Positions 8,701 through 15,296 of a stretch of DNA of 28,676 nt are shown one piece after another. The stretch's first letter is position 1; the number at the start of each line of letters is the position of its first letter. Made by a program: the position numbers and the translations under genes. The notes beneath the pieces were generated by a model that made no database searches, was not told the origin of the DNA, and saw only the letters and a list, made by a program, of their open reading frames with translations. Where the stretch lies: NCBI GenBank assembly GCA_035620375.1, contig DASPGX010000014.1, positions 1 to 28,676 of the forward strand, read 5' to 3'. This DNA is from DASPGX01 sp035620375. Its GTDB lineage: Bacteria > Patescibacteriota > Minisyncoccia > 2-02-FULL-40-12 > GWA2-44-9.

Positions 8701-9238
8701 TCGTACAGAACGGAATGACCCGGTGCGCCCGGTACAGAAGCTTTTTGTCCGCGAAACGCCTGATGACATGCCAGAGCGACTCCACATACGGCGCCTCGTA
8801 CGTCACGTACGGGTCGTCCAGGTCCACCCAGTAGGCCATCCGGCGCGTGAATTCCTCCCACTGATTCTTGAATTTCCAGACGCTCTCGCGGCACTTGGCG
8901 TTGAACTTCGCGATTCCGTATTTCTCAATATCCTTCTTGCTTTTGAATCCGAGCTCCTTTTCCACCTGCAGCTCCACCGGCAACCCGTGCGTGTCCCAGC
9001 CGCCCTTGCGGAGCACGCGGTATCCACGCATCGTCCAGAAGCGCGCGAACAGGTCCTTGAATGAGCGGCCGATGAAGTGATGGATGCCCGGACTGCCGTT
9101 CGCGGTCGGCGGCCCCTCAAAGAACACGAAATCCTTCCGGGCCTTTCCGCCCTTCTTGGGGTCCATGCTCTTGGCGAAGATATCCCGCTCCTGCCAGAAC
9201 TTCCGTATGCGCTCGGTCGTACCCCGGAAATCGGCCAT
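5720..9238 (-). CDS. ileS: Isoleucyl-tRNA synthetase with inserted histidine-phosphatase domain
   Basis: A 1172-residue type 2 class I synthetase that charges tRNA-Ile. The nucleotide-binding signature is GPPTANGSPGIHH at 42-54 and KMSKS is at 813-817. A CP1 editing domain (about 200-400) holds the 'WTTTAWTLPGN' motif at 233-243, and two zinc-type CxxC sites are at 178-181 (CTRC) and 402-405 (CWRC). The anticodon-binding and C-terminal regions are complete. An extra block of about 200 residues (503-700) interrupts the segment between 'EELEKY' and 'DPHRPFVDEV'; it is a histidine phosphatase (see 7139-7732). The rest of the synthetase looks intact, so the fusion should be functional. The start ATG at 9238 has AGAGGA close upstream and a -10 box ending 8 nt before it. 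Confidence 0.96.
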   Translation of the reverse strand: MADFRGTTERIRKFWQERDIFAKSMDPKKGGKARKDFVFFEGPPTANGSPGIHHFIGRSFKDLFARFWTMRGYRVLRKGGWDTHGLPVELQVEKELGFKSKKDIEKYGIAKFNAKCRESVWKFKNQWEEFTRRMAYWVDLDDPYVTYEAPYVESLWHVIRRFADKKLLYRAHRVIPFCTRCGTGLSSHEVALGYQTVSDRSVYVSFRLKSGVKVKGADGGTVPLPRGTAVVAWTTTAWTLPGNVALAVGPRIEYVLAKRGEDYFIVAKELAVQVLGAPLAIEAEFKGSALAGLAYEPLFSVPKLRGPRSYRILEADFVSTTDGTGIVHTAVMYGDDDYKLGTKAGLPKHHTVSEQGTFTGVHKDLNGRYVKDAKTEQRIVDLLAAKGRLVREQPYEHEYPFCWRCGTPLLYYAKDSWFVSMSSLRAKLLSANAGVNWIPGHLRDGRFGQWLNEGKDWAFSRERYWGTPLPAWSVTDRRGKPSGEPLIIGSYEELEKYRADKPATLWVMRHGEAENNVKNIVDSGQGNFGLTATGRAQARRAARNLARKLRSRRQKFAAVISSPIQRTRETAEIAAEELGIRRVVTDKRLAEIELGPTLAGCHDSRYHDAYPTYRLRFEQRPPNGESLEDLRARVWTVLRDLQVKYAGKHILVVSHEYPIWMMAMASAGWDRRTAIAAKEARDPKPYVTYAQVEPMTVKNLPRDATGTVDPHRPFVDEVVLRHPATKKILRRVPDLVDVWFDSGAMPLAQWHWPFENRTVAQGQFPADFIAEGIDQTRGWFYTLLAVSVALGKGAPYRNVLSFGHVLDDKGRKMSKSKGNVVDPAKVMDDVGVDAARWYFYTVNAPGDPKLFDMKDVRERLTGFIMILENCLRFWELYAAHGAGGDWRHGERPTHMLDRWLMSRLHRVIADTTAKMEAYDPTAAARELEHFVVSDLSQWWLRRSRKRPEALGFLRHVLLELDKLLAPFVPYLAEDMHQRLHRGAAPGTESVHLHDWPAADPVHFDTAVEEQMARLREFVTAGLAQRKDAGIRVRQPLASVTVPLPAPLPGDLEQLLKDELNVKSVAYEPAGSVSLDRNISPVLMREGWAREVMRQLQDMRKEAGLKMGEHAYGQWHAADADLADAIGEWADAIATDTSLKPFVRRPDDERTSLTVEKEFELAPGKSVWLGVRK
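7139..7732 (-). other. Histidine phosphatase (phosphoglycerate-mutase-like) domain embedded in IleRS
   Basis: Residues about 503-700 of IleRS. The catalytic RHG motif is at 509-511 (VMRHGEAENN), the second Arg lies in SSPIQRTRETA (R566), the acid in RLAEIELGPTLAG (E591) and the second His in VVSHEYP (H655). All four active-site positions of the superfamily are present, so catalysis is plausible. The insert opens and closes cleanly between two conserved IleRS segments and the frame is unbroken. Substrate unknown; sugar phosphate, nucleotide or tRNA 3'-end phosphate are only guesses. Confidence 0.92.
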
Positions 9239-9246
9239 AATCCTCT

Positions 9247-9276
9247 ATGATACGCCTTTGTGCGCGTACTTTTCAA
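9247..9276 (-). promoter_or_regulatory. Promoter of ileS
   Basis: Minus strand TTGAAA - 18 nt - TATCAT, with the -10 box ending 8 nt before the ATG. The leader would be 1-3 nt. AGAGGA also lies in this gap and could serve as a weak ribosome site if transcription starts further upstream. Confidence 0.6.
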
Positions 9277-9280
9277 TGAT

Positions 9281-9309
9281 TTGACATAACGTGCAAGCAG
9301 ACGTACGAT
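9281..9309 (+). promoter_or_regulatory. Strong sigma70-type promoter of the 9341 prepilin
   Basis: Plus strand perfect -35 TTGACA, 17-nt spacer, -10 TACGAT. It is divergent from, and adjacent to, the ileS promoter. Confidence 0.75.
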
Positions 9310-9340
9310 GTGCCCGTTCACTTCCATCGGAGGCAGACAC

Positions 9341-9688
9341 ATGCGTAACCGCCAGAGCGGCTTCACGGCAGTGGAAGTCGTCATCGCGCTCGTGGGCGTC
9401 GTCATCGCCCTGCTCATCGCGGCCTGGGCCCTGGGCCCGGTCGTGGCGAACTTCTCCGCACGGGTGCCCCCGGTCATCGCCGCGCCGCCGCCGGCCGCTC
9501 CCTGGCCGGCTGTCCCGAGCCAGACGCGCTACGTCCCCTGCTATGCGGACCGCAACTGCACGCAGGCGATTGCGGACTTCGTCGCTCGCGCGGAATCCGC
9601 CGGATTTTCCGTGGAACCCGTCGGCCCGTACACGTTCAACGGACAGACGTGCGGGTACTACTTCCTGCTGCGGCCGCAGGCACCCTGA
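9341..9688 (+). CDS. Isolated type IV prepilin-like protein
   Basis: A 115-residue protein with a class III prepilin leader: MRNRQSG followed by FTAVEVVIALVGVV, with Glu at +5 of the mature protein, so PilD (20127-20888) should process it. The hydrophobic helix runs to about residue 36. The rest is a Pro/Ala-rich stalk and a small domain with cysteines in 'YVPCYADRNCTQ' and 'GQTCGYY'. The start ATG has a good Shine-Dalgarno (GGAGG, 7 nt upstream); an earlier in-frame ATG at 9308 overlaps the promoter and is rejected. It lies far from the pilus locus and may be a minor or accessory pilin. It ends in a terminator. Confidence 0.82.
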   Translation: MRNRQSGFTAVEVVIALVGVVIALLIAAWALGPVVANFSARVPPVIAAPPPAAPWPAVPSQTRYVPCYADRNCTQAIADFVARAESAGFSVEPVGPYTFNGQTCGYYFLLRPQAP

Positions 9689-9695
9689 CCGTTCG

Positions 9696-9725
9696 CGCCG
9701 GACTTCTGTCCGGCGTTGACTTTTT
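9696..9725 (+). terminator. Terminator after the 9341 prepilin
   Basis: An 8-bp perfect stem CGCCGGAC/GTCCGGCG with a 4-nt loop, followed by TTGACTTTTT. The T-tract overlaps the -35 box of the next gene. Confidence 0.75.
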
Positions 9726-9744
9726 ATGAAAAATGTTGCAAAAT
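9716..9744 (+). promoter_or_regulatory. Promoter of the beta-barrel-like gene
   Basis: TTGACT (5 of 6), 17-nt spacer, CAAAAT (4 of 6), in an AT-rich stretch that stands out from the GC-rich background. It gives a leader of about 30 nt containing AAGGAG. Confidence 0.55.
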
Positions 9745-9781
9745 ATTCACCGTCTGACCTTTCCGACCCAAGGAGAATCCC

Positions 9782-10906
9782 ATGTACCGATTGTTCATGC
9801 TCGCGTCGGCCCTGACGCTTGCCGCACCCCTGCGCGCGCAGGACGCGTCCGGAGAGAAGAAGCCGGTCCGCCTGGTCGTGGAGTCCTTCTTCTTCGCGGA
9901 CAACACGGAATTCCTCGGAAATCCGTTCCGCGAGGGACAGACGCTGCTGGGCTCGCAGACGGGCGTCGCCGTGGCGTTTCCGCTCGGCGACCGGGCGGAG
10001 GTGCGTCTGGGCGCGTTCGGCGACCTCCGTGCGGGCTCGGAGCCGGCGTTCCAAAAGGTGCGGCCGATGGCGTCGCTGGTCATCACCGGCGGCGCGGACC
10101 GCTTCGTGATGGGTACGCTCATCACCCATCCGTCGATTCCGGAGACCGGACCGGAGCGCAGCGGGAGGCACGGACTGCTTCCCCCGCTTCAGGATGAGCA
10201 CTTGGCCATCGAGCGCGGGTACGAGAACGGCCTGCAGTGGCTCCGCGGCGGCGGACGCCTGCAGAACGAGCTCTGGATCAACTGGCAACTGCTGAACACG
10301 CCCGGGCACCGCGAAAAGTTCGACGCCGGATACACCGGAGCCGTCAGGCTCTTCGGCCCGCTGTCGCTGGGCGCCCAGTTCCATGTCGTCCATCACGGCG
10401 GACAGCTCTACGACGCCGGCCAGCCGGTATCCGACAGCTTCGCGGGAGGCGCGGGACTCATCCTGAACCGCTCCCGGCCGAAACTGCTCCTGCTCGCCGG
10501 ACCGCGTCTGAAGAGCATAAGCACCGAGCTGTACTGGCTCGGCTCGTCCCACGTGCCGGACCGCAGCGCCGATGCGACGAAGCTTGCCGGCGACGGCATC
10601 TTCTACCGGACGACCTGGCGGTGGGGCGGCTGGCGCGCCCATGTCATCCGCTGGTGGGCCAAGGACTTCGTCAAAGACGAAGGCGACCCGAATTACGGAT
10701 TCCTGTGGTACGACGGCACACCGGACCCGCGCACGGGAACGGGAACATGGAGGCGCTACAGCGAAGTCGGACTGGAGCGGGAATTCCGTCTTGCCGATGA
10801 ACTGACCGCCGAGGCGGGGGCCCGCCTGCACTGGGTGGACGGCGACATGGACTATTCGTACGAAATCCACGCCGTACTCGGCCTGGACCGGGTCCTGCGG
10901 CGGTGA
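9782..10906 (+). CDS. Secreted beta-barrel-like protein, unknown function
   Basis: A 374-residue protein with a clear signal peptide, cleaved near residue 20 (MYRLFMLASALTLAAPLRAQ|DAS). The mature part consists of alternating hydrophobic/polar strands separated by short turns and long polar loops (for example VAVAFPLGDRAEVRLGAFGD, then MASLVITGG, and the closing YSEVGLEREFRLADELTAE and YEIHAVLGLDRVLRR). This is the look of outer-membrane porin-like proteins, with the last residues forming a terminal strand. I do not recognise a family. The start is supported by AAGGAG 6 nt upstream and a promoter. It is bounded by terminators on both sides and may have been acquired from a diderm. Barrel topology is an inference from composition. 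Confidence 0.7.
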   Translation: MYRLFMLASALTLAAPLRAQDASGEKKPVRLVVESFFFADNTEFLGNPFREGQTLLGSQTGVAVAFPLGDRAEVRLGAFGDLRAGSEPAFQKVRPMASLVITGGADRFVMGTLITHPSIPETGPERSGRHGLLPPLQDEHLAIERGYENGLQWLRGGGRLQNELWINWQLLNTPGHREKFDAGYTGAVRLFGPLSLGAQFHVVHHGGQLYDAGQPVSDSFAGGAGLILNRSRPKLLLLAGPRLKSISTELYWLGSSHVPDRSADATKLAGDGIFYRTTWRWGGWRAHVIRWWAKDFVKDEGDPNYGFLWYDGTPDPRTGTGTWRRYSEVGLEREFRLADELTAEAGARLHWVDGDMDYSYEIHAVLGLDRVLRR

Positions 10907-10913
10907 ATATCCG

Positions 10914-10948
10914 ACGGGGACGTGCTGAGGCACGTCCCCGTTTTCGTT
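10914..10948 (+). terminator. Rho-independent terminator after the beta-barrel gene
   Basis: A 12-bp perfect stem ACGGGGACGTGC/GCACGTCCCCGT with loop TGAG, followed by TTTCGTT. It reaches the last codon of the convergent vanW gene and may end transcription from both sides. Confidence 0.85.
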
Positions 10949-12773
10949 ACGGCAACGGTGGCGTCACCGGGAACGGTGTCGGCGCCGGGGTCGATGCGGC
11001 CGAAGACGCCGCGCCCACCAGGAACTGCGCGGGCCACTTGCGGTACCAGCTCTTGAATTCCTGGACCTCGGTGTGTCCGTCCGCATAGGTCACCCGGTAC
11101 GTTGCGACCGCGGAGCCGCCCGGATGCGGCCATTCCACCTGCCTGGTCTCGCCCGGCGCAAGCTCGTCCGTTTCTATATATATAGGGTCGCCGGCAGGCA
11201 CCTCCGTCAGCGTCACCGGCCCCTCGATTTCCGCGCTGCGCCCGTCCTTGGTTCCGTACAGCTCGAACGTCACGCGATCCCCGTGCACATAGCCGATGAC
11301 CAGAACGGCGCCGGGCGTGTCGTTCCGGAACTTCATGTCCAAATCGGGTTCGTAAATGGTCGCGTCCAGTCCGGGTCCGATGAACCTGCCGTCGCCGTCT
11401 TTCTCATAATAGCCGACCCTGAATGAGTGGTTCCGCCGCGCCGTGATGGGCAGGCCCGCATCCAGTGCGGCGCGGAACAGCGTGGTGGAAACCTGGCACA
11501 GTCCCCCGCCGAACTCCGGGACGGTGCGGTCGCCCTTGATGACCAGCTCCGGAAGATAGCCGGTCGTATTGTCGATGGTGCCCAGCGCCCCGAGCGTGGA
11601 AAATTCCTCGCCGGGATGCACGACCTGGCCGGACAGAAACCGTGTTCCGTTCGTGATGTTGCTGATGCGGTTCCGGGGACTTCCGGTGAACGGGGTCGTG
11701 GCCTTGCCGATGAGTTCCGTGATACCGGAGTCCGGCCCGATGCTCACCGCGGGCGGCACCGCCTGACCGACGGGTATGAACACGGTGTCTTCGACGCCGC
11801 CCTCCGCACGGCGCTCAAGGAGACCGACGATACGCTCCACAAGCTCATCCTCGCGGACAGAGCGCCCGTACTTGGGCGGAATGAACCCCGTGATGAGTCC
11901 CCCTTCCGTCGTAACCTCCGCGGCCTCGGGAGGAATGGCAAGCTGGTCGGCGATGCGGGTGACGTACTCGCTGATGCGGCGGTTGCTGAAACCGACCACC
12001 AACCGGTCGCCTTCATACTCGTTCTCCATCCACGACCCGAGCACATCGGCGGTGACGGCGAATGAAAACCGGTCGAAATTCAGATACACGGGTCGTTCCA
12101 GAATCCGCCGCGCGGAAACTTCGGCCTGCCGCGCCGACTCCATCGTTGCACGGGGCTCGTCGTCCACGAGCGGCACGACGACGGGGCCGCCGGAAAGCGC
12201 ACCGAACTGCCCGGCGAGCATCGCCCGGGCCGCCTCGTGGTCGATGGCCTTGCCGGGCTGGGTATCCGTCAGCAGAGTGACGCTCCGTCCCTGTATCAGC
12301 AACCGCAGGTCCTTGCGGGCGACGTCGGAAAGCTGGCCGAATTCTTCAACGCGGTCGGCGAGCAGGGTCTCGTCCATGGCGACAGGGGCGGGAATGACGT
12401 TCCGGGCCCAAAGCGCGCCGAGGCGCTCCGTCACCTGCTGCCACCGCGAACCGCGATGGCCTCGTTCCATCGCCAAATCCAGCGCCTGCTGGATGTTCAG
12501 GTCAAAACCCACGCTCTCGGGAAGGACCACCTCGTAGTAGTCGCCGATGCGCACGGCAACGCCGTCGCGCTCAAGACGGTCGATATGCTCCTGGACGCGG
12601 AGCGCGGCATCCTCGGGCGAAAGGTTCCCTACCGGGACCGAACCGATGGCGGTGCGCGCGGTGATGCGGTCCGCATAAAATGCGGACGCCGCCGCCGCGA
12701 CGCCTGCAAAAACCGCTATGACGATTCCCGCCACGAGCGCAATTCGGAGTCGGGGTGAGGACGGCATGGTCAT
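10947..12773 (-). CDS. VanW-family membrane-anchored surface protein
   Basis: A 608-residue protein. A membrane anchor lies at about 9-31, then two peptidoglycan-binding-4-like domains (about 40-200 and 210-340), a VanW domain at about 365-500 containing 'GEEFSTLG' and the hallmark 'EFGGGLCQVSTTLFRAA' (420-436), then a G5-like beta domain and a Pro-rich tail. VanW proteins act outside the membrane, probably on peptidoglycan; the biochemical role is unsettled and there is no vancomycin gene cluster here. The start lies 4 bp after the preceding stop (12778), so it is the last gene of the gatC-gatA operon. The ATG at 12767 is an alternative. Confidence 0.9.
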   Translation of the reverse strand: MTMPSSPRLRIALVAGIVIAVFAGVAAAASAFYADRITARTAIGSVPVGNLSPEDAALRVQEHIDRLERDGVAVRIGDYYEVVLPESVGFDLNIQQALDLAMERGHRGSRWQQVTERLGALWARNVIPAPVAMDETLLADRVEEFGQLSDVARKDLRLLIQGRSVTLLTDTQPGKAIDHEAARAMLAGQFGALSGGPVVVPLVDDEPRATMESARQAEVSARRILERPVYLNFDRFSFAVTADVLGSWMENEYEGDRLVVGFSNRRISEYVTRIADQLAIPPEAAEVTTEGGLITGFIPPKYGRSVREDELVERIVGLLERRAEGGVEDTVFIPVGQAVPPAVSIGPDSGITELIGKATTPFTGSPRNRISNITNGTRFLSGQVVHPGEEFSTLGALGTIDNTTGYLPELVIKGDRTVPEFGGGLCQVSTTLFRAALDAGLPITARRNHSFRVGYYEKDGDGRFIGPGLDATIYEPDLDMKFRNDTPGAVLVIGYVHGDRVTFELYGTKDGRSAEIEGPVTLTEVPAGDPIYIETDELAPGETRQVEWPHPGGSAVATYRVTYADGHTEVQEFKSWYRKWPAQFLVGAASSAASTPAPTPFPVTPPLP

Positions 12774-12777
12774 CGCA

Positions 12778-13380
12778 TCAGATTGCCTGAAGCTCGTTCA
12801 GCGCCTGTTCGTAGTACGAAATCGCCTGGTGCGCTTCCGCATGACGGAGCGCGAATTCCATCTCGTGCGCGACGCGGTTCCGCAGCTTGTGCGCCCACCA
12901 GAGACCGTCCAGGGAAACCAGTCCGCCGGGTCCGATGTTCATGAGGCGTTCGCCGATGCCGTCGCCGGCATACCCCGCGGACGCGAGCGCCGCATCGGCG
13001 AGTTTGTCCGCCTCCAGAACGCCCAGCTTCCAGTCGGCCTCGCGCGGCGAATCCAAATACCCCAGAACCTGCCGCCACGCACCGGCCAAAGGACCCTGCG
13101 GGACCGGAACGGCCGCCAGATCCTGTTCGGGTACCTGGGTCGCGGGCAACTGTCCCAGGCCGCGGAATTTCACCAGTCCGATGACCGTAACGACAAGGAA
13201 CAGCAGTGTCACGGCAACGCCCATATCGCGGAGCAGCGCCTGCACGCCGTCCAGCTGTATCCGGCCGGAAAAGTATTCCGTGATGTTGGCCGGCGAATAC
13301 CGGAACAGGTCGAACCCGATGAACTCCGGCGTGTAGATGCCGGAGAGTCCGCGGATGATGAGTTCGTCCAGTGGCTGCAT
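12778..13380 (-). CDS. Membrane-anchored HEPN-like protein
   Basis: A 200-residue protein with one membrane helix at about 54-72 (GVAVTLLFLVVTVIGLVKF), a Pro-rich linker and a helical cytoplasmic domain from about 98. The domain ends with 'WWAHKLRNRVAHE' (161-173), which contains R-N-x-x-x-H (R167 to H172), the catalytic pattern of HEPN ribonucleases, followed by another helix (HQAISYYEQALNEL). The overall fold assignment is tentative; many HEPN-like domains are inactive scaffolds. The start ATG at 13380 is 8 bp after gatA; the longer frame begins with TTG inside gatA's end. It lies between gatA and vanW in one operon. Confidence 0.72.
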   Translation of the reverse strand: MQPLDELIIRGLSGIYTPEFIGFDLFRYSPANITEYFSGRIQLDGVQALLRDMGVAVTLLFLVVTVIGLVKFRGLGQLPATQVPEQDLAAVPVPQGPLAGAWRQVLGYLDSPREADWKLGVLEADKLADAALASAGYAGDGIGERLMNIGPGGLVSLDGLWWAHKLRNRVAHEMEFALRHAEAHQAISYYEQALNELQAI

Positions 13381-13388
13381 CGCGGTAA

Positions 13389-14792
13389 TCAAAGCCCGAG
13401 CCGTTCCACGGCAGAGGCAACCTGCAATACTTTCTGTTCACCGAACATCGGTCCGATAACCTGGAAACCGACGGGAAGTCCGCTGGCCGCGCCGTTCCCG
13501 CACGGCACCGAAATAGCGGGAACTCCGGCAAGGTTCACCGGCACGGTGTACACGTCCGACAGATACATCGCCAGAGGATCGGCGGTCCGCTCGCCGAGCT
13601 TGAACGCCGTCGTGGGACTCGTCGGCCCGACGATGACGTCCACGCTCCGGAATGCATCGTCAAAATCTTTGCGCACAAGCGCACGCACACGCTGGGCCTG
13701 GAGGTAATATGCGTCAAAATATCCGGCCGAAAGCGCGTACGTGCCCAGCAGGATGCGCCGCGCCGGTTCCGGACCGAATCCCTTTGCGCGGCTGGACGTG
13801 TAGACGTCCAGGATGGCGTCCGCCTTTTTGGAAAGCCCGTACCGGATGCCGTCAAAACGCGCCAGGTTCGCCGACGCCTCCGACGGAAGGACGATGTAGT
13901 ACACGGCCAGGGCGTACGGCGTATGCGGCAGCGAAACCTCAACGATGTCCGCTCCCGCGTTGGACAGCCCGTCGATGGCGGCACGGACCCGCTCGTCCAC
14001 CTCTTCAGACAGTCCCCTGCCGAAATATTCCTTGGGCACACCGATTTTCATTCCGGCGACTCCCGCATCCAGCGTCTCGGTATGGTCGGCAACCGGGACC
14101 GGTGCGGACGTCGCGTCCATCGCATCCTCACCGCTGATGACGTTCATCACCTCCGCCGCGTCGCGCACCGTCTTGGTCAGCGGACCGATTTGGTCCAGCG
14201 AGGACGCCAGTGCGATGAGACCGTGCCGCGATACCCGCCCGTACGTCGGCTTCAGCCCGACGATGCCGCAAAGCGATGCGGGCTGGCGGATTGACCCGCC
14301 GGTATCGGAGCCCAGGGAGAACACGCACAAATCCGCGGCCACTGCGGCGGCCGAGCCGGCCGATGAACCCCCGGGCACGCGGGAGGTATCCAACGGATTC
14401 CGTACGGGACCGTACGCGGAGTTCTCTCCCGACGAGCCCATCGCGAACTCATCCATGTTCGTCTTCCCCAGAAGCTGGGCGTCGGCCGCCCTCAGTCGGG
14501 CGATAACGGTCGCATCGTACGACGCAACGTACTTCTCCAGGATGCGGGATCCCGCCGTACTCACGCCGCCGGCAACAAGCATGTTGTCCTTGGCGGCGTA
14601 CGGGACTCCCGCCAGCGGGGATGACTCGCGTTCATACGGCACGAATCCGTCGGACACCGAAAGGAACGCGTTGAGCTTCTTGCCTTCTCCTCCGATGCGC
14701 TTCGCATACGCATCGTAGATTTCCGCGGCCGAAACCTCCTTCTTCGCGAAGGCCTTCCGCAATGAACCGATGGTGTATCCGGTTGCCCTCAT
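13389..14792 (-). CDS. gatA: Aspartyl/glutamyl-tRNA amidotransferase subunit A
   Basis: A 467-residue amidase-signature protein. It releases ammonia from glutamine so that GatB can convert Glu-tRNA-Gln or Asp-tRNA-Asn. The catalytic triad is present: K68 (YAAKDN), cis-Ser S144 (PGGSSAGSAA) and S167 (GSDTGGSIRQP). Length and C-terminal sequence (PVGFQVIGPMFGE) are normal. The ATG overlaps the gatC stop by 4 nt (ATGA), showing translational coupling. gatB is not in the window. Confidence 0.97.
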   Translation of the reverse strand: MRATGYTIGSLRKAFAKKEVSAAEIYDAYAKRIGGEGKKLNAFLSVSDGFVPYERESSPLAGVPYAAKDNMLVAGGVSTAGSRILEKYVASYDATVIARLRAADAQLLGKTNMDEFAMGSSGENSAYGPVRNPLDTSRVPGGSSAGSAAAVAADLCVFSLGSDTGGSIRQPASLCGIVGLKPTYGRVSRHGLIALASSLDQIGPLTKTVRDAAEVMNVISGEDAMDATSAPVPVADHTETLDAGVAGMKIGVPKEYFGRGLSEEVDERVRAAIDGLSNAGADIVEVSLPHTPYALAVYYIVLPSEASANLARFDGIRYGLSKKADAILDVYTSSRAKGFGPEPARRILLGTYALSAGYFDAYYLQAQRVRALVRKDFDDAFRSVDVIVGPTSPTTAFKLGERTADPLAMYLSDVYTVPVNLAGVPAISVPCGNGAASGLPVGFQVIGPMFGEQKVLQVASAVERLGL

Positions 14793-15097
14793 GATTCGCG
14801 CCGCAACACGCTGTTGACCTTTACGTAGCCGTCAGCGGAGTCCGGCGCCTGTCCGACGAGACGCTCCTGGAGCTCCGCGCCCATGGGAAAAATATTCCGG
14901 TGTTCGTCCGCACGCGTCCGGCCGGTCAGTCCGGTCACCTGATACAACGGCTCAACGCCCTCCGTCGGGACGCTCTGCAGGATTTCCACGTAATCAAGAA
15001 CGGATGAAAGGTCCTTTATCATCCGCTCGCGGGTCTTGGCGTCAATATCAATGCGCGCAAGAGATGCGATGTGATTTACGTCTTTATCCGTCAGCAT
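14789..15097 (-). CDS. gatC: Aspartyl/glutamyl-tRNA amidotransferase subunit C
   Basis: A 102-residue protein with the family pattern 'VNHIASLARIDI' at the N-terminus, 'LSSVLDYVEILQSVPTEGVEPLY' in the middle and a 'VKVNSVL' tail that wraps GatA. The start ATG at 15097 is chosen because family proteins begin here and a TATTTT -10-like box lies 6 nt upstream. The extended frame from GTG at 15119-15121 would add eight unlikely residues. It is the first gene of the operon gatC-gatA-HEPN-vanW. Confidence 0.93.
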   Translation of the reverse strand: MLTDKDVNHIASLARIDIDAKTRERMIKDLSSVLDYVEILQSVPTEGVEPLYQVTGLTGRTRADEHRNIFPMGAELQERLVGQAPDSADGYVKVNSVLRRES

Positions 15098-15103
15098 GAC
15101 CGA

Positions 15104-15112
15104 AAAATAGCA
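15104..15112 (-). promoter_or_regulatory. Extended -10 box of the gatC operon
   Basis: Minus strand TGC-TATTTT, ending 6 nt before the gatC ATG. The hexamer matches only 4 of 6, but the TGn extension and the spacing agree with other starts in the window. Confidence 0.4.
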
Positions 15113-15126
15113 TGAAATCACGGCAA

Positions 15127-15153
15127 ATCAAAAGCTCCGACGGGTGTCGGAGC
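15127..15153 (-). terminator. Terminator of the tRNA-Cys transcription unit
   Basis: An 8-bp perfect stem GCTCCGAC/GTCGGAGC with a 4-nt loop. On the minus strand it is followed by TTTTGATTT. Between it and the tRNA (15173-15189) lies a smaller hairpin, TTCCGCC/GGCGGAA, in the tRNA trailer. Confidence 0.7.
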
Positions 15154-15209
15154 CGGGGCGGAGGGGCCACTATTCCGCCGGAGGCGGAACAAATCTCGCC
15201 TCAGGGTAT

Positions 15210-15293
15210 TGGAGGGGGCGGACGGGGCTCCAACCCGTCGATCCAGGCTTTGCAGGCCTGTGCCTTGCTATGGAGTTCTCGGACCACGCCCCC
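15210..15293 (-). tRNA. tRNA-Cys (GCA), structurally unusual
   Basis: 84 nt including an encoded CCA. The acceptor stem is GGGGGCG/CGCCCCC (7 bp) with U73, the cysteine discriminator. The anticodon arm is CAGGC-CTGCAAA-GCCTG, with anticodon GCA and A37. Oddities: the T stem pairs over 6 bp (GACGGG/CCCGTC), giving a 13-bp acceptor/T helix; the T loop reads TTGGAGC instead of TTCRANN, so C56 is G; and the D loop is about 17 nt and lacks the G18-G19 pair. CTCCA in the D loop (15271-15275) is exactly complementary to TGGAG in the T loop (15228-15232). The variable loop is 4 nt. Its 5' end lies 3 nt after the stop of the secreted-protein gene, so it is likely cotranscribed and processed. Confidence 0.82.
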
Positions 15294-15296
15294 GAT

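Noticed and set aside
9245..10933. A 562-codon minus-strand open frame
   Set aside because: It lies antisense to two plus-strand genes that have promoters, Shine-Dalgarno sites, leader peptides and terminators. Its translation has low complexity rich in Arg, Gly and Ala and no recognisable domain.
10947..12773. Vancomycin resistance role for the VanW protein
   Set aside because: No vanH/A/X or regulator genes are present; VanW domains are common in surface proteins unrelated to resistance.
15214..15293. A plus-strand reading of the tRNA as tRNA-Ala(TGC)
   Set aside because: The plus strand gives no T arm and no CCA end, whereas the minus strand gives U73, CCA, a paired T arm and a standard Cys anticodon loop.
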